Shown piece by piece: positions 44,388 through 53,429 of a stretch of DNA of 64,000 nucleotides. Each line of letters begins with the position of its first letter. Position 1 is the stretch's first letter. The position numbers and the translations under genes were made by a program. Below the pieces are notes generated by a model. That model made no database searches. It saw only the letters and a list, made by a program, of their open reading frames with translations, and was not told where the DNA came from. This stretch comes from Aliibacillus thermotolerans (GTDB lineage: Bacteria; Bacillota; Bacilli; Bacillales; Marinococcaceae): assembly GCF_027853235.1 (NCBI RefSeq), contig NZ_WKJG01000028.1:97705-161704 (forward strand). The letters run 5' to 3'.

Positions 44388-44760
44388 TCTCCTTTTTGTT
44401 ATGAAGTAAAAACTTCATTTTTATATTATATGATTTATTGATTTCATTATACTCATTTATAGTCTCATTGTGAAGGGATAATTTCATTATTTTTTTATTT
44501 TGAAATTTTTCATTCCAAATGTATGTCGTTTTGGAGAATTTTATGAAAAAAACGCTTCATTCACACTTATTAAAGAAAGTCAAATTTCATTTATCTCTTA
44601 TTTATTTAATATAAAGAAATTTTTACTTCATTTTCTCGTCATAATTAATTTTTTCTTTCTTTTTTGACTATTTTCAATGTTTATTGTTATACTTCTACTA
44701 GTTGATTGCCTAAGCGTTCATTTCTATGAAAATATCACATAGAAAGGTGTGGAAAAGATT
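44388..44760. promoter_or_regulatory. Divergent control region of aminotransferase and KamA-like genes
   Basis: A 373-bp, very AT-rich intergenic region with recurring TTTCATT and ACTTCATTT words. A sigma-A promoter for the + strand gene is TTGACT (44664-44669), 18 bp, TATACT (44688-44693). Candidate operator palindromes are GAAGTAAAAACTTC near 44402 and TGAAATTTTTCA near 44502, a spacing and shape plausible for RpiR-type dimers. A related half TTTTTACTTCATTTT recurs near 44622. Operator assignments are inference. Confidence 0.5.
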
Positions 44761-45957
44761 ATGGCACTACCGAAGTACATTACCAAAATTGATGAAATTG
44801 AACACATTCCAGAAGCAGAAAAAGAAAAATTAAGAAAAATTACGGACAAATTTGTGTTTCGAGTGAATGAATATTATTTAAGCCTCATCAATTGGGACGA
44901 TCCGAACGACCCCATTAAAAAACTAGTGATTCCAAATGAAGGAGAATTAGCGGAATACGGCCGTTGGGACGCATCCGATGAAGACACGAACTACGTTGTC
45001 CCTGGATGCCAACATAAATATAAAACGACAGCTTTGCTTATCTGTTCGGAAGTTTGTGGTGCATATTGCCGCTATTGTTTTAGAAAACGACTCTTCCGTA
45101 ATGACGTGCGCGAAGCGATGTCGGATGTCGATCCAGGCTTAGAATATATTCGTAATCATCCAGAAATCAATAATGTGTTGCTCACGGGGGGCGATCCGCT
45201 CATCCTTGCTACGAAAAAACTTCGTTACATCATTGAAGAATTACGAAAAATTCCACATGTTAAAATTATTCGTATAGGTTCCAAATTACCGGTATTTAAT
45301 CCGATGCGTATTTATGAAGACGAAGAGTTGCATCAATTAATTAGTGAATATTCTACACCGGAAAAGCGCATTTATATCATGGCACATGTAAACCACCCTC
45401 GGGAAATTACAGAACAAGCACGGAAAGCATTCCAGGCGCTTCATAACGCCGGAGCAATCGTTGTTAACCAAACACCGGTACTAAAAGGAATAAATGACAA
45501 TCCGGATGATTTAGGACTTCTTTTAGATAAATTGTCATGGGCTGGTGTCACCCCGTATTACTTTTTCGTCAACCGTCCTGTTGCCGGAAACAATGATTTC
45601 GTTCTTACCTTAAAAGAAGTGTACGATATCGTAGAAAAAGCAAAAGCAAAAACAAGCGGTCTCGGGAAGCGCGTTCGTCTTTCCATGAGTCACACTTCTG
45701 GAAAAATTGAAATTTTGGCGATTGAAAACGGAAAAGCGTACTTAAAATATCATCAATCTCGGGATGGAAATTACGGGAAGTTTATGGTGTTAGATTGTCC
45801 AGATGATGCCGCATGGTTCGATGACTTGCCTGGAAACGAACAATATTGGGAAAAACCGGAGAAAAAAGTAGAAGAAGTAGTTTCCGTCAACGAGCTTCCG
45901 GATATGCCGCAAAAAAGAAGAAGATGGAGAACAAGAACCACTTCTCCAACTAAATAA
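44761..45957 (+). CDS. KamA-family radical SAM aminomutase, probably not lysine-specific
   Basis: 398 aa from the ATG at 44761 (frame opens at GTG 44749). The radical SAM iron-sulfur motif CGAYCRYC gives Cys99, Cys103 and Cys106; VLLTGGDPL, RIGSKLPVFNP and MAHVNHPREI are KamA-family blocks. In clostridial lysine 2,3-aminomutase two Asp hold the lysine side-chain amine. By my ungapped alignment these are Arg272 (PYYFFVNR) and Ser308 (RLSMSHTSGK) here. Glutamate 2,3-aminomutase is known to have Lys and Asn there. I infer an acidic or neutral amino acid substrate. The C-terminus is a charged tail. A terminator follows. The neighbouring aminotransferase and TRAP genes suggest a joint pathway. Confidence 0.88.
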   Translation: MALPKYITKIDEIEHIPEAEKEKLRKITDKFVFRVNEYYLSLINWDDPNDPIKKLVIPNEGELAEYGRWDASDEDTNYVVPGCQHKYKTTALLICSEVCGAYCRYCFRKRLFRNDVREAMSDVDPGLEYIRNHPEINNVLLTGGDPLILATKKLRYIIEELRKIPHVKIIRIGSKLPVFNPMRIYEDEELHQLISEYSTPEKRIYIMAHVNHPREITEQARKAFQALHNAGAIVVNQTPVLKGINDNPDDLGLLLDKLSWAGVTPYYFFVNRPVAGNNDFVLTLKEVYDIVEKAKAKTSGLGKRVRLSMSHTSGKIEILAIENGKAYLKYHQSRDGNYGKFMVLDCPDDAAWFDDLPGNEQYWEKPEKKVEEVVSVNELPDMPQKRRRWRTRTTSPTK

Positions 45958-45968
45958 TGAACATAAAA

Positions 45969-46009
45969 TAAACTCTCCAAGCAAGGAGTCCTTACTTGGA
46001 GAGTTTTTG
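45969..46009 (+). terminator. Terminator of the KamA-like gene
   Basis: AAACTCTCCAAG pairs with CTTGGAGAGTTT (minor bulge), followed by TTTTTGTTT. Confidence 0.85.
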
Positions 46010-46100
46010 TTTCAAGAAAAGTCTTTTGACGTATATCATTTGGACTATTTTTCTAGTAAAATGGACATATTGAAGCACAAAATACGGAGGACTTTGTACG

Positions 46101-46838
46101 ATGCGATTTGTTTATTTTTCATTCTTTCTACTCTTTTTTCTGGTGAGTTGTACTTCCATAGACGAAGAAAATAACGATGATGAAGAGGCGTTCGTAACAG
46201 CATTTTCCAACTCTCTTTATCACATTACCTTCGAGGAGTTAGAGAAAGTTAGAAATGGATGGTATTTTCATTTCTCCATTGAATCAACGGATGAATCCCG
46301 CAATATTTCCCCTGAGACAATGTACATAGACTTTCCTGAGGAAATTACGTTTGAAAATGTTTCCTTAGAGAAACAAAATGAAACCCAAATCGAAAAAAAT
46401 GAAAACGAACCACACATTCTTTATGTGAAACAGCTATATACAGGCTCTATTGGAGAAAATGTCACCTCCATTTCCGTTCCTGCAATCGTACATATTGAAC
46501 AACCTGCTCGCATCGTTTATTTTTACAATATCGATGAAGACAGCTTACCGGTAGTAAGGGAAGAATTGCTATTAGAGAGTATAGTAATGAACGACGGTGA
46601 AATAACCATTCAAGCAACAGATATATTTGATATCCGACGCACGAGTTGGAGTCTTATGGTGAATGATGAACGCATTTATCCGGTGACGTCGTACACCACC
46701 CATCAATCACGCCATCATTATCAAGGAAAGATGGAATTTGCTGTTTTTCCCGAACCACCTCTGACATTGGTTGCAGAAAGATTACAAAGCCATGATGTCG
46801 AATGGGAATTGGACTTCCTGTTACCGATCAAGGAATGA
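46101..46838 (+). CDS. Lipoprotein of unknown function
   Basis: 245 aa. Signal peptide with lipobox LVSC at residues 14-17, then an acidic linker DEENNDDEE. The rest is a beta-rich, Glu/Tyr-rich domain with no cysteine and no known motif. ATG with GGAGGAC upstream. Alone between two terminators, so probably monocistronic. I do not recognise the family. Confidence 0.75.
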   Translation: MRFVYFSFFLLFFLVSCTSIDEENNDDEEAFVTAFSNSLYHITFEELEKVRNGWYFHFSIESTDESRNISPETMYIDFPEEITFENVSLEKQNETQIEKNENEPHILYVKQLYTGSIGENVTSISVPAIVHIEQPARIVYFYNIDEDSLPVVREELLLESIVMNDGEITIQATDIFDIRRTSWSLMVNDERIYPVTSYTTHQSRHHYQGKMEFAVFPEPPLTLVAERLQSHDVEWELDFLLPIKE

Positions 46839-46863
46839 TACGTTCACTTATTTCCAAGGAAAT

Positions 46864-46907
46864 AAAAAGCTATCTATCCTTTGGGGACAAGGAAAGATAG
46901 CTTTTTA
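46864..46907. terminator. Bidirectional terminator
   Basis: AAAAAGCTATC(T)ATCCTT and AAGGA(A)AGATAGCTTTTT form a stem between the lipoprotein gene and the convergent ABC ATPase gene. Confidence 0.85.
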
Positions 46908-46910
46908 TCC

Positions 46911-47705
46911 TTAACCTAATACCGTTTTATCACTCATTAATTGTTCTCCGCGAATACGCTGGAATTCATCTAACAATTTTTCCACCGTTAATGTCGGTTT
47001 CTCTTTTTCATCTACATCTAAAATGATTTGTCCTTTATCCATCATAATTAAGCGATTCCCTAAATCTAACGCTTGTTGCATATTATGAGTAACCATTAAA
47101 GTGGTCAATCCAAACTTTTCCACCACATTCGCAGTAATTTCCGTAATTAGTTCAGCTCGAGAAGGATCGAGGGCAGCAGTATGTTCGTCTAATAATAAAA
47201 TTTTTGGTTCCGTAAACGTTGCCATTAAGAGGGACAAAGCTTGTCGTTCTCCCCCGGATAACAGGCCGACTTTTGCTGTAAGGCGATCTTCCAGCCCTAG
47301 ATTCAAGGTGCTTAAATGTTCTTTAAAAAGCTGCTTCCGTTTTTTATTTACTCCCGGTTTGAGGGTACGATTTTTATTACGAGACCAAGCCATCGCTAAA
47401 TTTTCTTCAATCGTCATGGATGGAGCAGTTCCTGCCATCGGATCTTGAAAAACTCTTCCAATAAAACGGGAACGACGAAACTCTTGTAAATGTGTCACCG
47501 ACTTATCATCAATAATCACATTTCCGGTATCAGGAAGAAGAGATCCCGAAACGACGTTCATTAATGTGGACTTTCCCGCACCGTTACTTCCAATAATCGT
47601 GAGAAAATCCCCGCGTTTTAAATTTAAATTCACATGTTGCAATGCTTTTTTCTCATCCAAAGTGCCTTCATTAAAGGTGAGAGATACACGATTAAGTTGC
47701 AACAT
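46911..47705 (-). CDS. ABC importer ATPase (TrpZ-like)
   Basis: 264 aa. Walker A GSNGAGKST near residue 39, signature LSGGERQALSLLMA near 150, Walker B ILLLDEHTAALDP. Note the unusual His after DE in Walker B-adjacent DEHTAALD, which is a feature of this subfamily. Works with the permease and the PF04392-type binding protein. It overlaps the permease gene by 14 bp. The set resembles the streptococcal TrpXYZ importer, but the substrate is not proven. Confidence 0.88.
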   Translation of the reverse strand: MLQLNRVSLTFNEGTLDEKKALQHVNLNLKRGDFLTIIGSNGAGKSTLMNVVSGSLLPDTGNVIIDDKSVTHLQEFRRSRFIGRVFQDPMAGTAPSMTIEENLAMAWSRNKNRTLKPGVNKKRKQLFKEHLSTLNLGLEDRLTAKVGLLSGGERQALSLLMATFTEPKILLLDEHTAALDPSRAELITEITANVVEKFGLTTLMVTHNMQQALDLGNRLIMMDKGQIILDVDEKEKPTLTVEKLLDEFQRIRGEQLMSDKTVLG

Positions 47706-48702
47706 TTTTCTTCTCCCCTTCCTCTGACGCTAGCACTTGCTCTAGTTCTATTCTCTTTCGCTTACGACGACGGCGTTCGCGATTGGACTCGATCACTTTC
47801 GGTGCGATTAACGCTGCAATGACAATGACGCTCGTAATCAATTTCATATCGCTCGTATCAAGAAAGTCAACGCGAAGTGCTAAAGAAACGACGATACGGT
47901 AAACAATGGCTCCTCCGACAACCGCAAGGGTAGTACGGGCGATTGTTTTCGTTCCAAACAACGCTTCCCCGATGATCACAGATGCAAGACCGATAATGAT
48001 CATTCCAATACCCATTCCCGCATCCGCAAATCCACCATGTTGTGCAATTAAAGCACCGGAAAAAGCGACAAATGCATTGGAAATGCCAAGACCGAGAATA
48101 ATTAAAATATCGGTGTTTGCGGAAAAGCTACGAATCATTTTCTGATTATCTCCCGTTGCTCGTAACGCTAGGCCTACTTCTGTTTTTAAAAAATAGTCTG
48201 TTAAAAATTTTACGATAAGCGTAATAATTAAAGCAAAAAAGAGTATGGCCCATGTGCGAGGATTGGCTTGAATACCAATGAAAGAAAGCATTTGATTAAA
48301 TGGGGTGCTTAACCCTAAATTTTCCCAAAAGGATGTAATAGAAGTGAATAATGTTGATTCATTCAATAGAGGAATATTTGATCTTCCCATAATTCTTAAA
48401 TTAATGGAGTAAAGAGCAATCATCATTAAAATACCTGAAAGTAACGGATTAATTTTTCCTTTCGTGTGCAACAAGCCTGTAAAACAGCCTGCAACAAAAC
48501 CTGCAACAATTGCCACAACTGTCGCCATTAACGGCGAAGAACCGTTCACAATCATGACTGCTGCCACTGCAGCTCCCGTAACAAAACTACCGTCCACCGT
48601 CAAGTCTGGAAAGTTTAAAACACGAAAGGATAGAAAAACTCCTAGAGCCATCAGTGCGTAAATAAGCCCGGATTCAATGGCGCCAAAAAAGGACAAAAAC
48701 AT
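47692..48702 (-). CDS. ABC importer permease (TrpY/branched-chain permease-like)
   Basis: 336 aa from the ATG at 48702, where GGGGGGAG lies upstream; the frame opens at 48741. About eight helices with the LivH-like segments LNFPDLTVDGSFVTGAA (near 29) and RATGDNQKMIRS (near 180). Middle gene of the binding protein-permease-ATPase operon. Confidence 0.88.
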   Translation of the reverse strand: MFLSFFGAIESGLIYALMALGVFLSFRVLNFPDLTVDGSFVTGAAVAAVMIVNGSSPLMATVVAIVAGFVAGCFTGLLHTKGKINPLLSGILMMIALYSINLRIMGRSNIPLLNESTLFTSITSFWENLGLSTPFNQMLSFIGIQANPRTWAILFFALIITLIVKFLTDYFLKTEVGLALRATGDNQKMIRSFSANTDILIILGLGISNAFVAFSGALIAQHGGFADAGMGIGMIIIGLASVIIGEALFGTKTIARTTLAVVGGAIVYRIVVSLALRVDFLDTSDMKLITSVIVIAALIAPKVIESNRERRRRKRKRIELEQVLASEEGEKKNVAT

Positions 48703-48838
48703 TCTATTACTCCCCCCTTTGTATTTCTCTTGATGTACCATGAATAAACAGAACTTACAAATATATACTTTAAAGCATTAAAGTTATGAAGTTTCGCACA
48801 TGTTCATGGGGATTTTTGTAAAAAAGTGATAAAAGAAG

Positions 48839-48881
48839 CACTTGACCTGTTTTTCCTTTCATAAGGAAAAGACAGGTCAAG
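48839..48881 (-). terminator. Intercistronic hairpin between binding-protein and permease genes
   Basis: CTTGACCTGT..TTTTCCTT and AAGGAAAA..ACAGGTCAAG pair in a long stem. Only a broken T-run follows on the minus strand (TGCTTCTTTT). It probably attenuates transcription or stabilises the upstream mRNA so that binding protein exceeds permease. Confidence 0.65.
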
Positions 48882-48891
48882 CAAGAAACAC

Positions 48892-49950
48892 TTATTCGTT
48901 AATAAATTCTGCTTCTGCATCCCAATCTTCGTGGATGTCCACTCCTTGGGCTTCTGCAGCTTCTCTATTAATGATCAGTTGCATATCTTCAGGGTATTCA
49001 ACCGGAATATCTGCAGGTGTCTTTTCTCCACTTAATATTTCTGCTGCCATTTCTCCCGTACGGTAACCAATGGTGTAATAATCAATTCCAAATGTCGCAA
49101 AGCCTCCTCTTTCCAAAGAATCCGGCTCACCGACGACAAGAGGCATTTCTTGGTTGTTCGCTACATCCACCACGGATTCTAACGCAGAAACAACCGTGTT
49201 ATCTGTAATAATATAAATAAGATCAGCATCACCAATCAACGATTCCGTTGCTTGCTGTACTTCCGCGGAGTTAGAAACGCTCCGTGTAATGATCTCTAAG
49301 TCTGTGTCCGCTGCCGCTTCTTCTACTGCCTCTATTTGAGATACCGAGTTTTGCTCTCCGGAGTTATAAACCATTCCGACGCTCGATCCAGGAAAATACT
49401 CGGCGATGAAGTCCACTGTCAATTCAATAGCATCAGGGTGAAGGTCCATGACTCCTGTGACGAGATCACTTGGTGTATCAATGTCTTCAATTAAACCGGC
49501 AGATACTGCATCGGTCACAGATGTAAATACGATCGGAATATCTGTGGAAGCTTGTAAAGCTGCTTGAGCACTTGGAGTTGAGTTCGCAAAAATTAAATCA
49601 ACGCCTTCAGCGACAAAGTTATTTGCAATAGTAGTTGTATTATTTTGATCATTTTGAGCATTTTGGAAATCATAGGTGACGTTTTCGCCTTCTACAAACC
49701 CTTGATCCGCCAACGCATCTTTAAATCCTTGATATGCCGCGTCCAACGATGGATGTTCAACAATTTGTGTTGCGCCAATCACATATTGTTCTTGGTCTGT
49801 TGCTTGTTCTTCTGTATCTGTCGTTTCTGTTTCAGTTGCTTCTGGTTCTGTCTCTGTGTCACCAGTGGTTTCTTCACTACCTCCACAGGCTGAGAGAATA
49901 GTCACAGATAAAACACCGGTGAGAAGCAAGTGTAGCCACCTTTTTTTCAT
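48892..49950 (-). CDS. ABC transporter substrate-binding lipoprotein (PF04392, TrpX-like)
   Basis: 352 aa from the ATG at 49950, with AAAGGGGGAAAGG upstream. Lipobox LSAC at about 17-20 is followed by a Glu/Thr-rich linker (residues 21-46). The binding domain begins VIGATQIVEHPSLDAAYQGF, then LIFANSTPSAQAAL and FTSVTDAVSAGLIE. The PF04392 family includes TrpX, which binds tryptophan or tyrosine. The first gene of a three-gene import operon. No T-box leader is present, unlike some trpXYZ operons. Confidence 0.9.
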   Translation of the reverse strand: MKKRWLHLLLTGVLSVTILSACGGSEETTGDTETEPEATETETTDTEEQATDQEQYVIGATQIVEHPSLDAAYQGFKDALADQGFVEGENVTYDFQNAQNDQNNTTTIANNFVAEGVDLIFANSTPSAQAALQASTDIPIVFTSVTDAVSAGLIEDIDTPSDLVTGVMDLHPDAIELTVDFIAEYFPGSSVGMVYNSGEQNSVSQIEAVEEAAADTDLEIITRSVSNSAEVQQATESLIGDADLIYIITDNTVVSALESVVDVANNQEMPLVVGEPDSLERGGFATFGIDYYTIGYRTGEMAAEILSGEKTPADIPVEYPEDMQLIINREAAEAQGVDIHEDWDAEAEFINE

Positions 49951-49997
49951 GTCCTTTCCCCCTTTATTTGTTATCAAAGTTTCATATAGATACTTTT

Positions 49998-50026
49998 ATC
50001 TTATCGGATTCCTAGGAGCTTGTAAA
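49998..50026 (-). promoter_or_regulatory. Promoter of the TrpXYZ-like operon
   Basis: On the minus strand TTTACA (50026-50021), 17 bp, TAAGAT (50003-49998), about 45 bp before the start codon of the binding protein. Confidence 0.6.
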
Positions 50027-50089
50027 CTAAATTTTAAAAAAGCTTGGAAGATACAGAGTTGAAAAATAGTTTTAAATGGGTAGAAAGGC

Positions 50090-50632
50090 TCATTCTTTTT
50101 CCATCCGCACTTTCAATCCAGGCAGTTTTTCGTCATTTTCCACTGCCTTTTTCCACTCTTTTTCATATGCTTGTTGGAAGGAAAACCTCGCCTCATTGGA
50201 CCACCAACGATCGCCGGTCACAAAGGTATCATACGTATCTAAAAACAATGGTCCGTTCTCGATTTGAAAAGTAAGCTGGTACACTTCATCATCTATCTGC
50301 TCTTTCCGGACATATCCGTATTCATATAAACGCTCTATCACGACATAACGAGAAAAAGGAATGATAACTACTTGCTCTTTTTGTATCGTTTCTTCACGAT
50401 GTTTTGTAATGATTTTCTCTCCAAACGAAGCGCGATCTGTAAATGTTTCTGATACAAATAAGTAAAAAACAATCATGCCAATTGCTACAAAGAAAGCAAG
50501 GATTCCTTCCAACTTTTTCGTCATTTTATTTTTGAATAATCGATAAAGTCCCCAACCAATCACAAAGGATAATCCTAAAATGAATAGCGACAAAAAAAGA
50601 TAAAAAGCCCAAGGTGCAACAGTAACTACCAT
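50090..50632 (-). CDS. Membrane protein, unknown
   Basis: 180 aa from the ATG at 50632 with AAAGGATG upstream. Two membrane helices (about 6-30 and 44-62), then an extracytoplasmic or cytosolic domain of about 115 residues rich in Tyr, Phe and Glu (GDRWWSNEARFSFQQAYEKEW). No family recognised. Single gene, divergent from csaA. Confidence 0.7.
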   Translation of the reverse strand: MVVTVAPWAFYLFLSLFILGLSFVIGWGLYRLFKNKMTKKLEGILAFFVAIGMIVFYLFVSETFTDRASFGEKIITKHREETIQKEQVVIIPFSRYVVIERLYEYGYVRKEQIDDEVYQLTFQIENGPLFLDTYDTFVTGDRWWSNEARFSFQQAYEKEWKKAVENDEKLPGLKVRMEKE

Positions 50633-50728
50633 AAAAGTCATCCTTTACCCATTCGCAAATTTAATCACAACTATGATACCATACTTTAAAGAATCACATT
50701 TTATTTTCATGAAAGAAGGGATGACGTG

Positions 50729-51058
50729 ATGGCTACTTTGGAATATTTTAACAAATTAGATCTTCGAATTGGAACCATCGTGCAAGCAGAACCTTTTCCG
50801 GAAGCAAAAAAACCTGCCATCAAGCTTTTTATTGATTTCGGTCCACTCGGAATCAAGCAATCTTCCGCTCAAATTACAAAAAGATACACTCCGGATGATC
50901 TGATTGATAAGCAAGTCGTTGCTGTTGTCAATTTTCCACCTATGAATATTGCCGGGTTTCGTTCAGACGTATTGGTGTTAGGTGGAGTGGTGGAAGAAGG
51001 AGATGTTACACTTCTATCAGCAGATGATCATGTACCAAGCGGCACACCGGTGAGATGA
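50729..51058 (+). CDS. csaA: CsaA, tRNA-binding-fold chaperone-like protein
   Basis: 109 aa from the ATG at 50729 with AAGGGATG upstream (GTG 50726 precedes it). The OB-fold of the EMAP-II/tRNA-binding type: FNKLDLRIGTIVQAEPFPEA, and VVAVVNFPPMNIAGFRSDVLVLG. B. subtilis CsaA is a dimer that binds peptides and helps export. The length matches. Terminator follows. Confidence 0.92.
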   Translation: MATLEYFNKLDLRIGTIVQAEPFPEAKKPAIKLFIDFGPLGIKQSSAQITKRYTPDDLIDKQVVAVVNFPPMNIAGFRSDVLVLGGVVEEGDVTLLSADDHVPSGTPVR

Positions 51059-51063
51059 CATAA

Positions 51064-51096
51064 AAAAACCCTTCTTTTAGCGAAGGGTTCTTTTTA
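51064..51096. terminator. Terminator after csaA
   Basis: AACCCTTC and GAAGGGTT pair over a short loop, flanked by A-runs and T-runs, between convergent genes. Confidence 0.85.
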
Positions 51097-51098
51097 TC

Positions 51099-51392
51099 CT
51101 ATTGAGCTGTTTGCTTCTCTTCTTCTTGGCGCTTATTATAATAATTAACACTAGTCAATGCACCTTCAGAAACCATTTTTGCGTCTTGCGGATCTTTTGG
51201 CATTCCGAGTTCACTTTCGGGTTTATTCCTTCTTCTTAAAGCCTTATCCAACAGTTTAGTTGAATACCCTTTTGGGTCATTCATCGCTTGTTTCACTTCT
51301 TGTTTTACGATGTCCCTATTTTCCTTCTTGGAGAGCAACACACCAGCAGCAACTGCACCTGCAGCACCAACAATCTTCGTTAATTTCCCCAT
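51099..51392 (-). CDS. Small membrane-anchored protein, unknown
   Basis: 97 aa from the ATG at 51392 with GAGGGGG upstream. A short Gly/Ala-rich hydrophobic stretch (KIVGAAGAVAAGVLLS) anchors the N-terminus; the rest is hydrophilic and charged, resembling YtxH-like proteins in layout. No function known to me. Lies upstream of csaA's end on the other strand. Confidence 0.7.
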   Translation of the reverse strand: MGKLTKIVGAAGAVAAGVLLSKKENRDIVKQEVKQAMNDPKGYSTKLLDKALRRRNKPESELGMPKDPQDAKMVSEGALTSVNYYNKRQEEEKQTAQ

Positions 51393-51496
51393 GAAAATCC
51401 CCCTCGTTTTCATTATTCATCTATCCTAGCTATACCCGCTTCTTCCATTTTTAAACCAATTAAATCGGGGGATTTGTCTTGCATCAAAGGGAATGA

Positions 51497-53251
51497 TCAC
51501 TTCGCGTTCACGGCGATGTCTTCTCGAGCAAAACTTCGCACGACTTTTGTTTGTCGTTTTACGTCATAATAGACAAGAACGAGTTCCTCTTCTTCTATCA
51601 TATTTCCTTTTTTCAAATAAGAATCCAATGAGAAATTTAATTTTTCAATGATAGTATGTTTTTTCCATTGATGTTTCATCATATCTTCCGGGAGTTGTAG
51701 TTCGTCACGATGGTTTTCTATCCATTCAAAAAGCTCTGTCAGTTCTTGTTTAGTGAATGTCGCTTCTTTCCACAAATTACGCGGTTTATGGTTGTGATGA
51801 AGTAAATAGTCGTACGTCATCAAACTTTCTACGACTCGCAATGATGACGGCGCTTCTTGTTGTAAAAATAAATAGAGACGGTTATATAAATCATCTAACT
51901 GATGACCAATTTTCCGCCACCCTTGTTCGTACCAGAAATCGCCAAAAGACTGGAAGAAATCGAATGGCGTCGGAAAAACGTGTGTGACGAGATATTCCAC
52001 CGTATGATCCGTGCGATGATCGTTCCAATATTTGTCAAGGATCACTTCCACTCGTTTAATGCGAGCAATATCCGCAAAAGACATCACTTTGTTCGATAGC
52101 ATTTCATACGGTGCATGGTCCATATATACGTAACCGAACTGTTTTGCATTGATTCTTAATCCGGTTCCTCTTAGCATTTTTAAAAAACCGAGCTGTAATT
52201 CTTCCGGTCTCATATCAAACACGTCGTTAAATGTTTTTTTGAATCGGTCATAATCTTCTTCCGGAAGACCTGCAATTAAGTCTAAATGTTGGACGACCTT
52301 TCCACCTTCTTTTACCATTCGAACGGTGCGCTCTAGCTTTTCCATGTTTTGGTGACGTTTCACTAATTTATTCGTTTCATCGTTTGTAGATTGTACTCCG
52401 ATTTCAAATCGGAAAATACCCGGAGGTGCATTGTCATTTAAAAACTGTAGTAACTCTGGTGGCATAATGTCCGCGGTAATTTCAAACTGGAATTGACATC
52501 CTTGGTGATTATCAATTAAAAACTGAAAAATCTCTTTCGCATATTCCCGTTGAATATTAAAAGTACGGTCGACAAATTTAATCATTTTCGCACCATTTTC
52601 AATCAAGTACAATAAGTCCCTTTTCACTATTTCAATGTCAAAATAGCGGACACCGTACTCGATGGACGATAAGCAAAACTGACAACTAAAAGGACAGCCG
52701 CGACTCGTTTCAAAATAAGTAATCCGTTTAGACAAAGCTTCTTTATCTTCTTCAAATCGATAAGGACTAGGAAGAGTCGTCAAATCCAATTTTGGCCGTG
52801 GTGGATTGATGACAACTTCCCCATCTTTTCGGTGAGCTAGTCCTAATATGAGGTGGTACTCTTCGTTACTAGAGATTTCATCAAGCAACTGTTTAAACGT
52901 TTCTTCTCCTTCATTGCGAACGATAAAATCGACAAAAGGGATTCGCTCCATCCAATATTCCGTGTCGTATGTTACTTCCGGGCCACCAAATACGATTTTT
53001 AGCTCTGGCTTAATCTTTTTCAACATGGATGCTACAACAATCGTTTCTTCAATGTTCCAAATATAACAAGAAAAACCGATGACGTCGGGATTTTTTTCAA
53101 ATAAATCGGTCACGATGTTCATCGCCGGGTCATGGATTGTATACTCTGCCATTTCAACATCATATTCAGGTTCCGCATATGCTTTTAAATAACGTAACGC
53201 TAAGCACGTATGGATATACTTTGCATTTAGCGTACTTACAACTACACGCAT
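51497..53251 (-). CDS. B12-binding domain radical SAM protein (DUF4080-type)
   Basis: 584 aa. Residues 1-130 form a cobalamin-binding-like Rossmann domain (LKYIHTCLA-type start, VIGFSCYIWN). The radical SAM motif is GCPFSCQFC near residue 190, followed by FVDRTFN and HLDLIAGLPEEDYD. The C-terminal 200 residues are the family's own domain. ATG with GGAGG. Such proteins are common in bacilli and often methylate or modify unknown substrates. It is alone in its transcription unit. Confidence 0.92.
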   Translation of the reverse strand: MRVVVSTLNAKYIHTCLALRYLKAYAEPEYDVEMAEYTIHDPAMNIVTDLFEKNPDVIGFSCYIWNIEETIVVASMLKKIKPELKIVFGGPEVTYDTEYWMERIPFVDFIVRNEGEETFKQLLDEISSNEEYHLILGLAHRKDGEVVINPPRPKLDLTTLPSPYRFEEDKEALSKRITYFETSRGCPFSCQFCLSSIEYGVRYFDIEIVKRDLLYLIENGAKMIKFVDRTFNIQREYAKEIFQFLIDNHQGCQFQFEITADIMPPELLQFLNDNAPPGIFRFEIGVQSTNDETNKLVKRHQNMEKLERTVRMVKEGGKVVQHLDLIAGLPEEDYDRFKKTFNDVFDMRPEELQLGFLKMLRGTGLRINAKQFGYVYMDHAPYEMLSNKVMSFADIARIKRVEVILDKYWNDHRTDHTVEYLVTHVFPTPFDFFQSFGDFWYEQGWRKIGHQLDDLYNRLYLFLQQEAPSSLRVVESLMTYDYLLHHNHKPRNLWKEATFTKQELTELFEWIENHRDELQLPEDMMKHQWKKHTIIEKLNFSLDSYLKKGNMIEEEELVLVYYDVKRQTKVVRSFAREDIAVNAK

Positions 53252-53429
53252 TCTCGGTGTCCTCCTTTATCACGAAAAAACATCTTCGTTTCATTATCTC
53301 AAATGGACGAATAAAAAGAAAGGAACGGACAATAAGCCGATATTATGTAAAAGAAATAAAAGAGACCGATTTGCACGTGAGAGATGATATAATAAGTTCA
53401 TTACATAAAATATAAGAAGGAGGATCCTA

